Positions 41,778 through 49,760 of a stretch of DNA of 64,000 bases are shown piece by piece. The position numbers were made by a program, and so were the translations under genes. Numbering within the stretch: the stretch's first letter is position 1; the number at the start of each line of letters is the position of its first letter. The notes under the pieces are model-generated. The model had not been told where the DNA came from, made no database searches, and worked only from the letters and a program-made list of their open reading frames with translations. Origin of the DNA: CAXMST01 sp963790085 (GTDB lineage: Bacteria; Actinomycetota; Thermoleophilia; Solirubrobacterales; 70-9); NCBI GenBank assembly GCA_963790085.1, contig CAWBNH010000013.1, forward strand, positions 124,001 through 188,000, in the 5' to 3' direction.

Positions 41778-42374
41778 CTACCGCGGCGCGCCCGCGTAGC
41801 GATCGATGTCGGCGGCGAGATCGCCCTCGCTTGCGTAGACGCCACGATGGACCTCGGCGACGTTGCCCTGCTCGTCGTAGAAGACCGTCGCCGGGAACTC
41901 GAGCTCGGCACCGAGCGAGCGGGCGATGTCGCCGTCGGGATCAGAGAAGCTCGGATAGGGGATCGGATGGCCGCGGAGGAAGGTCGCGGCTGCATCATCG
42001 GAGTCCTGGGTGTTGATGCCGAGGAAGGCGACCTCGTCCCCGCGCTCGGCCGCCTGGCTCTGCAGGAACGGGAACTCGGCCCGACACGGTCCGCACCACG
42101 AGGCCCACTTGTTGACGACGATCGGGTAGCCCTCCAGCGCCGCGATCTGCTCCTCGAATCCGGCGACACCGCCGTCGACGACGATCCCACCGGTGGCGTA
42201 GAGCTCAGCGAGTGCCGGCGGTGCCGCATCCGCCAGCCTCGAATAGTCGGGCGCGTCAGCGGCGTTGCCGGGATCGAGCTCCTCGTCAGAGCCACAGGCC
42301 GAGAGCGCCAGCGCGGCGCTCGCAACGGCGATCGCGATCAAGATCCGGTGCGGTTTTCGGGTCGGTCGTGGCAT
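41778..42374 (-). CDS. TlpA/ResA-like thiol-disulfide oxidoreductase lipoprotein
   Basis: A 198-residue exported protein. The signal peptide ends in the lipobox LALSACGS (Cys about 27). The thioredoxin fold has the active site WASWCGPCRAEFPFL and the cis-proline segment EFPATVFYD. Family members reduce disulfides outside the membrane, often apocytochrome c, which would connect it with the ccm genes at 51-53.5 kb; that link is inference. The ATG at 42374 has no clear ribosome binding site. Confidence 0.88.
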   Translation of the reverse strand: MPRPTRKPHRILIAIAVASAALALSACGSDEELDPGNAADAPDYSRLADAAPPALAELYATGGIVVDGGVAGFEEQIAALEGYPIVVNKWASWCGPCRAEFPFLQSQAAERGDEVAFLGINTQDSDDAAATFLRGHPIPYPSFSDPDGDIARSLGAELEFPATVFYDEQGNVAEVHRGVYASEGDLAADIDRYAGAPR

Positions 42375-42541
42375 AACGCTGTGCGGGGTGGTTTAATGCG
42401 AGATGGTCCACAGGGGAACTTGACGGACCGCAGGGACCAGTCGGCCGGGCAACAACCTTTCGCCGGACCGGCTCGTCTCCATCGAGGTTACTGCCCGCGC
42501 TGTTCTTACCCAGGTCATCGCGGGCAGCAGACGCCCTTTTC
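42375..42541 (+). promoter_or_regulatory. leader region of the helicase gene with a 9-bp hairpin
   Basis: The 167-nt gap between divergent genes contains CTGCCCGCG (42491-42499) and its exact inverted copy CGCGGGCAG (42519-42527), 19 nt apart. The second arm ends 14 nt before the ATG at 42542, and CCCTTTT follows at 42534-42540. No Shine-Dalgarno sequence is visible, so the structure could control translation or transcription of the helicase gene. Confidence 0.4.
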
Positions 42542-45034
42542 ATGGCAGACACCGCAGCACTCGCCGCAGAGACGGCCGAAGCGCTATCGAGCGCAGACAT
42601 CGAACGCGTGCAGCAGTTCACGCGCGAGCCGATCCTGCTCCCGGGCGAGGAGCCCGCCGACGTCCTCCCCGGGACCGCCCGCCGGCTTGCGGTCGACGCC
42701 GCCCTGGCCGAGATCGAGGCGGGGGCAGAGGAACCGTCGATGGCCTGGCGTCAGGACTTCTCGCTGCTGCTCGGTCTGCAACGGGTGCTCGACGAGGACC
42801 CGCCGAAGCTGCTCGACGGAGCCGAGCTCGACGAGCATCAGGTCGATGCCCTCTCCGGCACCCTGGCGGCGCTGACCACGGAGATCGAGAAGCCGGGGTC
42901 GAACGGCAACGGCAACGGGTTCCGGATCAGCGACAGCGGTGGTGGCGAGAACGGGCCCGCCGCCCCGGTCTCCGAGGACGAGGATGCGGACGAGGATGAG
43001 CTCGCCGAGGACGAGGAGCCACTCGACTGGGATGAGACGGCTGAGGAAGACGAGGTGGTGGCGGAGCTGCCCGAGGACCCGAGCGCCAGCCGCCGATTCT
43101 GGTTCGAGCACGCGACCGGGGCCGGCAAGACGGTGGCCGCGGTCGGCTTCATCGAGGCGTCGCGGACCGGCGGCATCCTGATCCTCACCCACAGGCGCAA
43201 CCTCGTCGAGCAGTTCATCGGCGAGATCTCGGATCGGGGCTACGCGGACCGGCTCTCACCGCCGCTGCTCCGCGACCAGGACCACCCGTACGGCCCGGTC
43301 ACGGTCGAGACCTATCAGTGGTTCGTCCGCAACGCCGGCAAGGTCTCGGGTGCCTACTCGATCGTGATCTGCGACGAGGCGCACACGGCGCTCGGTGAGA
43401 AGACCAGCGCCTGCATCCGCTCGTGGCGGGAGCCGGTGTTCATCGGCATGACCGCGACCGGCGCCCTGATCGCCCGCCACGTGGCCGACCTGTTCCCGAC
43501 CCAGACGTCGCGCTTCGACCTCGCCCAGGCCGCCCGCCGCGGCGTGATCGCGCCGCTGCGCTGCATCAGGATCCCGCCGGGCCCGGGTGTGCGAACGCTC
43601 GCCAAGGTGCCCCTGCGCCGCGGCGAGGTCGACCAGGACTTCGACCAGGAGGAGCTGGCAAAGCTGCTCGACCAGGCCCCGTTCAACGTCGCGATCGCCG
43701 ATCTCTACCAGTCGCGGTTCCGGAAGATCCCCGGCGTCGTCTACACGGCCGGCGTGCAGCATGCCAAGCACGTCGCCGAGGCGATGCAGGCGGTCGGCAT
43801 GAGGGCCCGCGCGGTCAGCGGCGAGACCCCGAAGCGTGAGTTGACTGAGACGCTCGCCGCATTCGAGCGCGGCGAGGTCGACGTCCTCTGCAACGCGATG
43901 CTGCTCGCCGAGGGCTGGAACTCGCCGCGGGCGACGATCTGCATGCACCTGGCGCCAACCGCCTCGAAGCGGATCTACCAGCAGCGCGTCGGACGTGTGA
44001 CCCGCCGCAACCCCGGCAAGGAGGCGGGCTTGGTGATCGACTTCGTGCACCCCGCGACCCGCAACGAGGAGAACATCGTCACTCTGCACAGCCTCCTCGA
44101 TCGCGACGTCTATAGAGGCGGCGCGATCGTCGTCGGACCGGTGCGGCGGGGCCGCGGGCGCCGGGTCCGGGTCGAGAAGCGGGTGGTCCCGGTCTCGACC
44201 GACTCCGATCGGCGCATGCAGGTGCTCGAGCGGGAGCTGTGGCGAACGGCGGTCGAACGCCTCGACTACTCGGAGCAGCACGTCTGGGCCGCCCTGGCCG
44301 GCGCCCGCGTGCAGCCGAACTCCTGGCGCAAGGCGAAGGCGATGCTGCAGCACGACCAGGCCAAGGAGCTGCGCCGGCGCTTTCTGCTCACCTGCATCCA
44401 GCGCAACCGCTCGAGCCAGCTGAAGCTGAAGGCGCTCGCCGAGCTCGCAGCCACGCGCGAGGCGGAGCCGTTCGATGAGGCGATCGACATGGTCGGCACC
44501 TGGCAACGCGATCAGCGCCGAGCCGGCGTCCGGGTTCTCCTCCAGGCGCTGACCGAGAAGCGGATCGGCCGGCGCGATCAGGCGCAGGCCTGGGTCTGGC
44601 GGCTCGCGGAGTTCACGCGGGATTGCCACGAGGAGTACGCGGTGGCGCGCTGGCCGGAGACCAAGCGCCTGCTCGGGCTGTTCGTCAACTCCTCGGGCCG
44701 TGCCCACGGCAAGAACGCGCGCCGACTGGTGCAGGCCGCAAAGGGACAGGACCGGCGGCTCGCCGTCGCCCTGCTCGCCGCCGCCGTCGCCCACACGCCG
44801 GAGGCCGAGGAGGTGCTTCGCGGCGCCCGGATGCGGATGGCCCGCAAGCCCTCGGCGGTCGCCCGCGAGCTGCTCCGCAACCTCCCGAAGGGCGGGGGGA
44901 AGAAGCGCCGGCGCCGCAAGCGGCGAAGCGAGGACGAGAGCGGCGGGGACGGCGCCGGCTCCAGGGAGGGCGCGAGGCGACGAGGCAACGGCGAGGACGG
45001 CGGCGGGCCGGGGCCGGCGGCGGACGACGAGTAG
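42542..45034 (+). CDS. SF2 DEAD/DEAH-type helicase with a long acidic insertion
   Basis: An 830-residue protein. The N-terminus (1-95) has no recognised domain. LDEHQ (96-100) stands where SF2 enzymes have the Q-like motif. Then comes an unusual insert: NGNGNG, and a stretch at 144-179 in which most residues are Asp or Glu. Walker A ATGAGKTV (191-198), DEAH (278-281), GMTATG and the motif VI QQRVGRVTR follow, so the ATPase core is complete. The C-terminal 300 residues are helical and end in a Lys/Arg tract (KGGGKKRRRRKRR) and an acidic tail. It resembles the XPB/RadD-like branch. A role in repair or RNA metabolism is a guess. Confidence 0.82.
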   Translation: MADTAALAAETAEALSSADIERVQQFTREPILLPGEEPADVLPGTARRLAVDAALAEIEAGAEEPSMAWRQDFSLLLGLQRVLDEDPPKLLDGAELDEHQVDALSGTLAALTTEIEKPGSNGNGNGFRISDSGGGENGPAAPVSEDEDADEDELAEDEEPLDWDETAEEDEVVAELPEDPSASRRFWFEHATGAGKTVAAVGFIEASRTGGILILTHRRNLVEQFIGEISDRGYADRLSPPLLRDQDHPYGPVTVETYQWFVRNAGKVSGAYSIVICDEAHTALGEKTSACIRSWREPVFIGMTATGALIARHVADLFPTQTSRFDLAQAARRGVIAPLRCIRIPPGPGVRTLAKVPLRRGEVDQDFDQEELAKLLDQAPFNVAIADLYQSRFRKIPGVVYTAGVQHAKHVAEAMQAVGMRARAVSGETPKRELTETLAAFERGEVDVLCNAMLLAEGWNSPRATICMHLAPTASKRIYQQRVGRVTRRNPGKEAGLVIDFVHPATRNEENIVTLHSLLDRDVYRGGAIVVGPVRRGRGRRVRVEKRVVPVSTDSDRRMQVLERELWRTAVERLDYSEQHVWAALAGARVQPNSWRKAKAMLQHDQAKELRRRFLLTCIQRNRSSQLKLKALAELAATREAEPFDEAIDMVGTWQRDQRRAGVRVLLQALTEKRIGRRDQAQAWVWRLAEFTRDCHEEYAVARWPETKRLLGLFVNSSGRAHGKNARRLVQAAKGQDRRLAVALLAAAVAHTPEAEEVLRGARMRMARKPSAVARELLRNLPKGGGKKRRRRKRRSEDESGGDGAGSREGARRRGNGEDGGGPGPAADDE

Positions 45035-45065
45035 CCAGCCCGAGGCGCCTCAGAGGCCAGGAGCC

Positions 45066-45779
45066 CTAGAGCAGCCTCAGGTGCACCTCTCCCGACCCGA
45101 GTGCGAGCTGCCCGCCGCTCTCGCCGCGGACGATCAGGTTCCCCCGCTCGTCGACTCCCTCGGCGAAGCCCCGCCGCCCGAGTCCCTCCGGGCCACCGTC
45201 CCAGCTGATCGGTCGGCCGAGCAGGGCATCGCGTTCCGCGAACGCGGCCAGCACATCGCCGGCCTTCGCCTCCACCCAGCGCCCGAGCCGCTTGTCGAGG
45301 GCGCGCCGGAGCCCACTCGGGGTCGCGCCGTGGCCGAGCGAGGTCGCCGGCCAGCGCAGGTCGTCCGGGAACTCGTCGACCGAGACGTTGACCCCGACGC
45401 CGATCACCGCCCACTCCGGTGGCCGCGCTTCGATCAGGACTCCACCGAGCTTGTGCTCATCGAGCCAGATGTCGTTCGGCCACTTGATCCGACACGCCAC
45501 CGGCGCCAGCGACTCGCAGGCCTCGCAGACCGCGACCGGCACAGCCAGCGGCAGCAGCAGGTGGCGCAGCTCGAGCGGGCGGAGAATCGCCGAGTAGAGC
45601 AGCGCCGCGTCGGGCGGCGCCGACCAGCGGCGCCCCTGCCGGCCGCGACCCGCGGTCTGCTCGGAAGCCGTCACCACCGTCCCGGCGGCGGCCCCCGCAA
45701 CGGCGAGCTCGCGCGCCCGCTCGTTGGTCGAGTCGGCCCGCTCGTGGTGGATGTGGGGCCTGCCGAATCGAACGCTCAA
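45066..45779 (-). CDS. birA: biotin-[acetyl-CoA-carboxylase] ligase
   Basis: A 237-residue enzyme that activates biotin with ATP and attaches it to the lysine of BCCP domains, such as the one in the carboxylase at 11227-12987. The signature TAGRGRQGRRW (about 42-52), KWPNDIWLDEHKLGGVLIE and VIGVGVNV are conserved. No N-terminal DNA-binding domain is present, so it is the non-regulatory class. The TTG start overlaps the stop of the SAM hydrolase gene (TTGA at 45776-45779). Confidence 0.92.
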   Translation of the reverse strand: MSVRFGRPHIHHERADSTNERARELAVAGAAAGTVVTASEQTAGRGRQGRRWSAPPDAALLYSAILRPLELRHLLLPLAVPVAVCEACESLAPVACRIKWPNDIWLDEHKLGGVLIEARPPEWAVIGVGVNVSVDEFPDDLRWPATSLGHGATPSGLRRALDKRLGRWVEAKAGDVLAAFAERDALLGRPISWDGGPEGLGRRGFAEGVDERGNLIVRGESGGQLALGSGEVHLRLL

Positions 45780-46594
45780 GGAGCCGGCTCCAGCTCGAGC
45801 TCATCGCCGCTGCGGACCTCGAGCTCGTCAGCCGCGCTGCCGCGGTTGACCGCGACGGCCATCCTGCCGGAGGAGTCCTCGTAGAAGAGGAAGGCCCCCT
45901 CGCCGACCTCGCTGAAGGAGCTCACCCGGATCGCCGATCGCCGGCGCGCGCGGACCCCGACCGAGACCCTGGCCGCGCCGGCAAGCGGGTGGCCGCCGAG
46001 GTCGCCGGCGCTGAGATCGAGGGCGATGTTGCCGAAGCCGTCGATCCGGTCCGCATGAGCGAAGACCCGCTGCTGCTCGATCCGCGGCCGCGAGGGAAGC
46101 TGGCGCTCGAGCCCGCCGGGCTCGATCGGCCTGCCGGCCTCGCTGAGCTCCGCCCCGATCGCGAGCCGTGCGGCGACGGGCGCGAACAGGTCGCGACCGT
46201 GGAAGGTGGCCGAAGCCGGCTCCAGCCTGAACGGCGAGTCGGAGATGTCGACGGCCTCGACCGCCCCGCCGAGTACATCGAGAGCCGGCGTCAGGAGGCC
46301 GTTGTCGGGCCCGACGAAGAGGTGCCCCTCGCCGGCCGAGCGGACCGCGACCGCCCGCCGCGGCCCGCCGACCCCCGGGTCGACCACGGCGAGGTGGACG
46401 CCGGTGGGTGCAAACGGAATCGTGTCGGCGAGCACGGCCGCACCGCCGCGGACGTCGTGGCGGGAGACCCCGTGGGTGATGTCGATCACCGGCGTGCCGG
46501 GAGCGAGCCGCGCGATCACCGCCCGGCAGACGCCGGCGAAGTCGTCCCCGATGCCGTAGTCGGAGAGGAAGGTGATCGGCAGCGGCGAGGCCAC
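45776..46594 (-). CDS. SAM hydroxide adenosyltransferase (DUF62 family)
   Basis: A 272-residue enzyme related to bacterial fluorinases/chlorinases. Family members hydrolyse S-adenosylmethionine to adenosine and methionine. Landmarks: FLSDYGIGDDFAGVCR (catalytic Asp region), VIDITHGVSRHDVRGGA, VVDPGVGGPRRAVAV, VGPDNGLLTPAL and, further on, RIDGFGNIALDL. The length fits. GTG at 46594 is supported by a TAGGAT box at the leaderless distance. It is coupled to birA by a TTGA overlap; the metabolic reason for this pairing is not obvious. Confidence 0.88.
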   Translation of the reverse strand: MASPLPITFLSDYGIGDDFAGVCRAVIARLAPGTPVIDITHGVSRHDVRGGAAVLADTIPFAPTGVHLAVVDPGVGGPRRAVAVRSAGEGHLFVGPDNGLLTPALDVLGGAVEAVDISDSPFRLEPASATFHGRDLFAPVAARLAIGAELSEAGRPIEPGGLERQLPSRPRIEQQRVFAHADRIDGFGNIALDLSAGDLGGHPLAGAARVSVGVRARRRSAIRVSSFSEVGEGAFLFYEDSSGRMAVAVNRGSAADELEVRSGDELELEPAP

Positions 46595-46600
46595 GCGCAG

Positions 46601-46606
46601 ATCCTA
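46601..46606 (-). promoter_or_regulatory. -10 box TAGGAT, leaderless arrangement
   Basis: TAGGAT on the minus strand ends 6 nt before the GTG at 46594 of the SAM hydrolase-birA pair. Confidence 0.5.
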
Positions 46607-46641
46607 GGGGCCGGCCGGCCCGGGGCCGCCGGAGCCGGTGG

Positions 46642-47232
46642 TCAGTCGCTGAAGCCGGAGACCGAGCCGATCTCGACCGCGACGACGTTCGCGGTGACGA
46701 TCCGCGCCGAGGAGCCGGGCACTGACTTCGAGCACTGCAGGTCGAGAGCCTGTCCGGCGGTGACCGCGAACAGCGCGGTGAGCGTGAAGTTCTCCGGTTC
46801 GGTGTCGGCGCGAACCACCTGCTCTCGGCTGGTGGCCGTGGATCCGTTGGCCAAACGGCAGCTGACGTTGCTGGCGACGGCGTTGACGGTCTGCGCCTCG
46901 ATCGTGGCGGTGGCGAGATAGTCGCCGGGCGGCACGGCGAGGCTGACGACCGTCGAGCCGAACAGGCTCGAGCTGAAGCTGTCGAAGTTGACCGAGCCAC
47001 TGGCCTGGAAACCTCGACTCGCCGGCCCCAGGACCCCACTCGCGAGGTCCTTGCCGGTCAGGCTCGCGTTCTTGACCTTGGCGCTCGTTACCGCGTTCCG
47101 CTTCAGCTGCTTCGTCCCGACACTGCTCTTGCCGAGCCGGTCGGCAGCGTAGGCCCCCCCGCCGAGCAGAACGACGAACGCGAGCAGCGTCACCATCACG
47201 TTCGCGTAGGTCAGCTTCGGGCGGGCACTCAT
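46642..47232 (-). CDS. secreted protein, paralogue of the one at 35579
   Basis: A 196-residue exported protein. The leader TYANVMVTLLAFVVLLGGGAYA is followed by short Lys-rich repeats (GKSSVGTKQLKRNAVTSAKV, NASLTGKDLASG), then a beta-rich domain with two cysteines (VSCRLANG, DLQCSKS) that may pair. The layout equals that of the gene at 35579-36142 although the two are 11 kb apart. A TATACT box (47247-47252, minus strand) lies 14 nt before the ATG. Function is unknown. Confidence 0.7.
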   Translation of the reverse strand: MSARPKLTYANVMVTLLAFVVLLGGGAYAADRLGKSSVGTKQLKRNAVTSAKVKNASLTGKDLASGVLGPASRGFQASGSVNFDSFSSSLFGSTVVSLAVPPGDYLATATIEAQTVNAVASNVSCRLANGSTATSREQVVRADTEPENFTLTALFAVTAGQALDLQCSKSVPGSSARIVTANVVAVEIGSVSGFSD

Positions 47233-47260
47233 CGCTGCGGCTGCCGAGTATAGGCGGAAC

Positions 47261-47280
47261 AGGCAATCAGGAAGTTGCCT
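47261..47280 (-). terminator. hairpin after the ccm-hem operon
   Basis: AGGCAA (47261-47266) pairs with TTGCCT (47275-47280) around an 8-nt loop, 17 nt after the stop of the cobA/hemD gene. The stem is short and AT-containing; it could end the heme operon transcript. Confidence 0.45.
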
Positions 47281-47297
47281 TCTACATTGAGCGGAAC

Positions 47298-48836
47298 TCA
47301 GCCGGCGGCACGGGCAGCGTCGGCGAGCAGTGCCACGACCAGCCCGGCTGGATCGTGCTGCTCGGCCTCGACCTCGACCTCGAGGCCGTGCTCGCGCGCG
47401 GTCGCGCTCGTCACCGGGCCGATCGAGACGACCCGGGCGGACTCCGGGAGCCCGTCGCCGACGGCCGCGACGAAGTTGCGCACCGTCGAGGACGAGGTGA
47501 AGGTGACGTAGTCAGCGTCCGCCGCGGCCGCGATCGTCGCCGGATCGGCCTCCTCTCTGACCGTCTCGTAGAGCGCGACCACATCGAGCGCCGCCCCCTT
47601 CTCGGCGAGCGCTTCCGGCAGCACGTCCCGCGCCTCCCGCGCCCGCGCGATCAGGACCGGGCGGCCCTCGACCTCGACCGCCGCGAGCGCCTCGACCAGC
47701 GACTCGGCGATCGAGCGAGGTGGGACGATGTCGGCGATCACGCCGTGCCGCCGCAGCTCCCGGGCCGTACCCGGTCCGATCGCCGCGACGGTCGCATTGG
47801 CAAGCGCCCGCGCGTCGAGGGCGCGGCTGTTCAGCGCCTCGAACAGCAGCCGCACGCCGTTCGGACTGGTCAGGCAGACCAACGCGTAGGAGTGGATCGC
47901 GTCGAGTGCCGCAGCGACCTCGGCGCTGTCGATCGTCGGCTCGATCCGGATCGCCGGCAGCTCGATGACCCCGGCCCCGAGCCGCCTCAACGTCTCGGCC
48001 AACCCACTTGCCTGGGCCCGGGCCCGGGTGACCACCACCTTGCGCCCGTGCAGGGGCCTCCGCTCCAGCCAGGCGATCGCCTCACGGCGGGCGGCGACCG
48101 GGCCGAAGATGAGGATCGAGGGGGGGCCGAGGCCCGCTTCGGCGACCGCGCCGGGGAGCGTCGCCGTGGTCGCCAGCACCGCCCGCTGGTCGGGGTGCGT
48201 CCCGCGCTGAACGGCCGCGGCCGGCTGATCGGGATCGCGGCCGGCCGCGATCAGGCGCTCGGCGATCCGCGGCAGGTTCTTGACACCCATGTAGAGGACC
48301 AGCGTCCCGGGGAAGCCGGCGAGCGCCTCCCAGTCGATCGCGCTCTCCGGCTTCTCGGGATCCTCGTGGCCGGTGACGAATGCGACGGCGGAGGCGTCGT
48401 CGCGGTGGGTGACCGGGATCCCGGCATAGGCGGGCGCCGCGATCCCGGCGGTGACGCCCGGAACTACCTCGAACGGAATCCCGGCTCCGACCAGGGTCTC
48501 CGCCTCCTCGCCGCCGCGCCCGAAGACGAACGGATCGCCGCCCTTGAGCCTGACGACCGAGCGGCCCGCCGCCGCCTCGGCCACCATTCGCGCCTCGATC
48601 TCGCCCTGCTCCATCGCCACCTCGCCCGGCCGCTTGCCGACGTAGACGAGCTCGGCGTCGGGACGAGCCCCGTCGAGGGCGCCGGCGGGGATCAGCCGGT
48701 CGTAGAGGATCAGGTCTGCGGTCGCGATCAGCTCCAGGGCCCGTGCGGTCATCAACCCCGGATCACCGGGACCCGCGCCGACCAGGTAGACGACGCCGGA
48801 GCGGGCGGCCGGCGAGGGTGGCGAGTCGGACCTCAT
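47298..48836 (-). CDS. fused uroporphyrinogen-III C-methyltransferase and uroporphyrinogen-III synthase
   Basis: A 512-residue bifunctional protein. Residues about 10-255 are SUMT (CobA): VYLVGAGPGDPGLMT, DRLIPAG, VRLKGGDPFVFGRGGEE and GIPVTHRD. Residues about 265-512 are HemD: VVVTRARAQASGLAETLRRLG, VCLTSPNGVRLLFEAL, AAIGPGTARELRRHG and DYVTFTSSSTVRNF. HemD closes the ring of hydroxymethylbilane to uroporphyrinogen III; CobA methylates it toward siroheme or cobalamin. The ATG at 48836 overlaps the hemC stop (ATGA), so enzyme and substrate supply are co-translated. Confidence 0.93.
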   Translation of the reverse strand: MRSDSPPSPAARSGVVYLVGAGPGDPGLMTARALELIATADLILYDRLIPAGALDGARPDAELVYVGKRPGEVAMEQGEIEARMVAEAAAGRSVVRLKGGDPFVFGRGGEEAETLVGAGIPFEVVPGVTAGIAAPAYAGIPVTHRDDASAVAFVTGHEDPEKPESAIDWEALAGFPGTLVLYMGVKNLPRIAERLIAAGRDPDQPAAAVQRGTHPDQRAVLATTATLPGAVAEAGLGPPSILIFGPVAARREAIAWLERRPLHGRKVVVTRARAQASGLAETLRRLGAGVIELPAIRIEPTIDSAEVAAALDAIHSYALVCLTSPNGVRLLFEALNSRALDARALANATVAAIGPGTARELRRHGVIADIVPPRSIAESLVEALAAVEVEGRPVLIARAREARDVLPEALAEKGAALDVVALYETVREEADPATIAAAADADYVTFTSSSTVRNFVAAVGDGLPESARVVSIGPVTSATAREHGLEVEVEAEQHDPAGLVVALLADAARAAG

Positions 48837-49741
48837 GGGCTGGATTCTGGCGCCCGGCGGAGGATCTCGCGGGCTCCGCCGGCCTCGAGTCGGGCGATCA
48901 GCGCCTCGGCCACGGCGACGGGCTGGCCGGGGTCGCCGGCCACCGTCTCCCGCACCCACTCGCTGCCGTCGGGCGCGCCCGCGTAGCCGACCATCGCCAG
49001 CCCGCCGTCGCCGCGGACGCAGCTGACTCCGAGCGGCGTGTCGCAGTCGGCGTCCATGCCGCGAACCACGGCCCGTTCCGCCGTCAGCTCGATCAGCGCT
49101 CTGGGGTTGGTGATCCCCCGCGCGAGGGCGGTGGCGCGCTCGTCGTCGCGGCGCGCCTCGAGCGCCAGCGCCCCCTGGCCGGCGGCCGGCGTCATCTCGA
49201 TCGGCCCGAGCGCGAAGGCCGCCTCGTCCCGGCGGCCGAGCCGGTCGAGCCCGGCGGCGGCGAGGACGATCGCGTCGCACTCGCCGGCGGCGAGCTTGCG
49301 CAGGCGAGTGTCGACGTTGCCGCGGATCGGCGCCACCTCGAGGTCGGGGCGCAGCGCGAGGAGCTGCGAGCGGCGGCGAAGCGACGCGGTTCCCACCCGG
49401 GCACCATCGGGAACGTCGTTGATCGAGGTCGCGGCGCCGACCCAGACGTCGGCCGGGACCTCGCGCGGCGGAACCCCGACCAGCGCGAGGCCGTCGGGCA
49501 GCTCGATCGGCAGGTCCTTGGCGCTGTGAACGGCGAGATCGACCTCGCCGGCGAGCAGCGCCCGCTCGATCTCGCGGACGAACCGCGACTTGTCGCCGCC
49601 CCCGTGGCCGGTCTGGCCCTCGTCGCCGGAGGTCTTGATCGTGATCAGCTCCGCGCCGCCGATCGCCTCGGCGACCGCCGTGGCCTGGACCAGGGCGAGG
49701 GCGCTGCCGCGGGTGCCGATCCGCAGCCTCGGCTCGCTCAC
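48833..49741 (-). CDS. hemC: porphobilinogen deaminase (hydroxymethylbilane synthase)
   Basis: A 302-residue enzyme that joins four porphobilinogens into hydroxymethylbilane. It begins RIGTRGSALALVQA and carries HSAKDLP, GTASLRRRSQLLALRPDLE and RGNVDTRLRKL. The cofactor-anchoring cysteine lies in DADCDTPLGV (canonical form: C.vPig). It follows hemA by 19 nt and precedes the fused cobA/hemD with an ATGA overlap. Confidence 0.94.
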   Translation of the reverse strand: MSEPRLRIGTRGSALALVQATAVAEAIGGAELITIKTSGDEGQTGHGGGDKSRFVREIERALLAGEVDLAVHSAKDLPIELPDGLALVGVPPREVPADVWVGAATSINDVPDGARVGTASLRRRSQLLALRPDLEVAPIRGNVDTRLRKLAAGECDAIVLAAAGLDRLGRRDEAAFALGPIEMTPAAGQGALALEARRDDERATALARGITNPRALIELTAERAVVRGMDADCDTPLGVSCVRGDGGLAMVGYAGAPDGSEWVRETVAGDPGQPVAVAEALIARLEAGGAREILRRAPESSP

Positions 49742-49760
49742 GGGATCTGGACCTCGTCCG

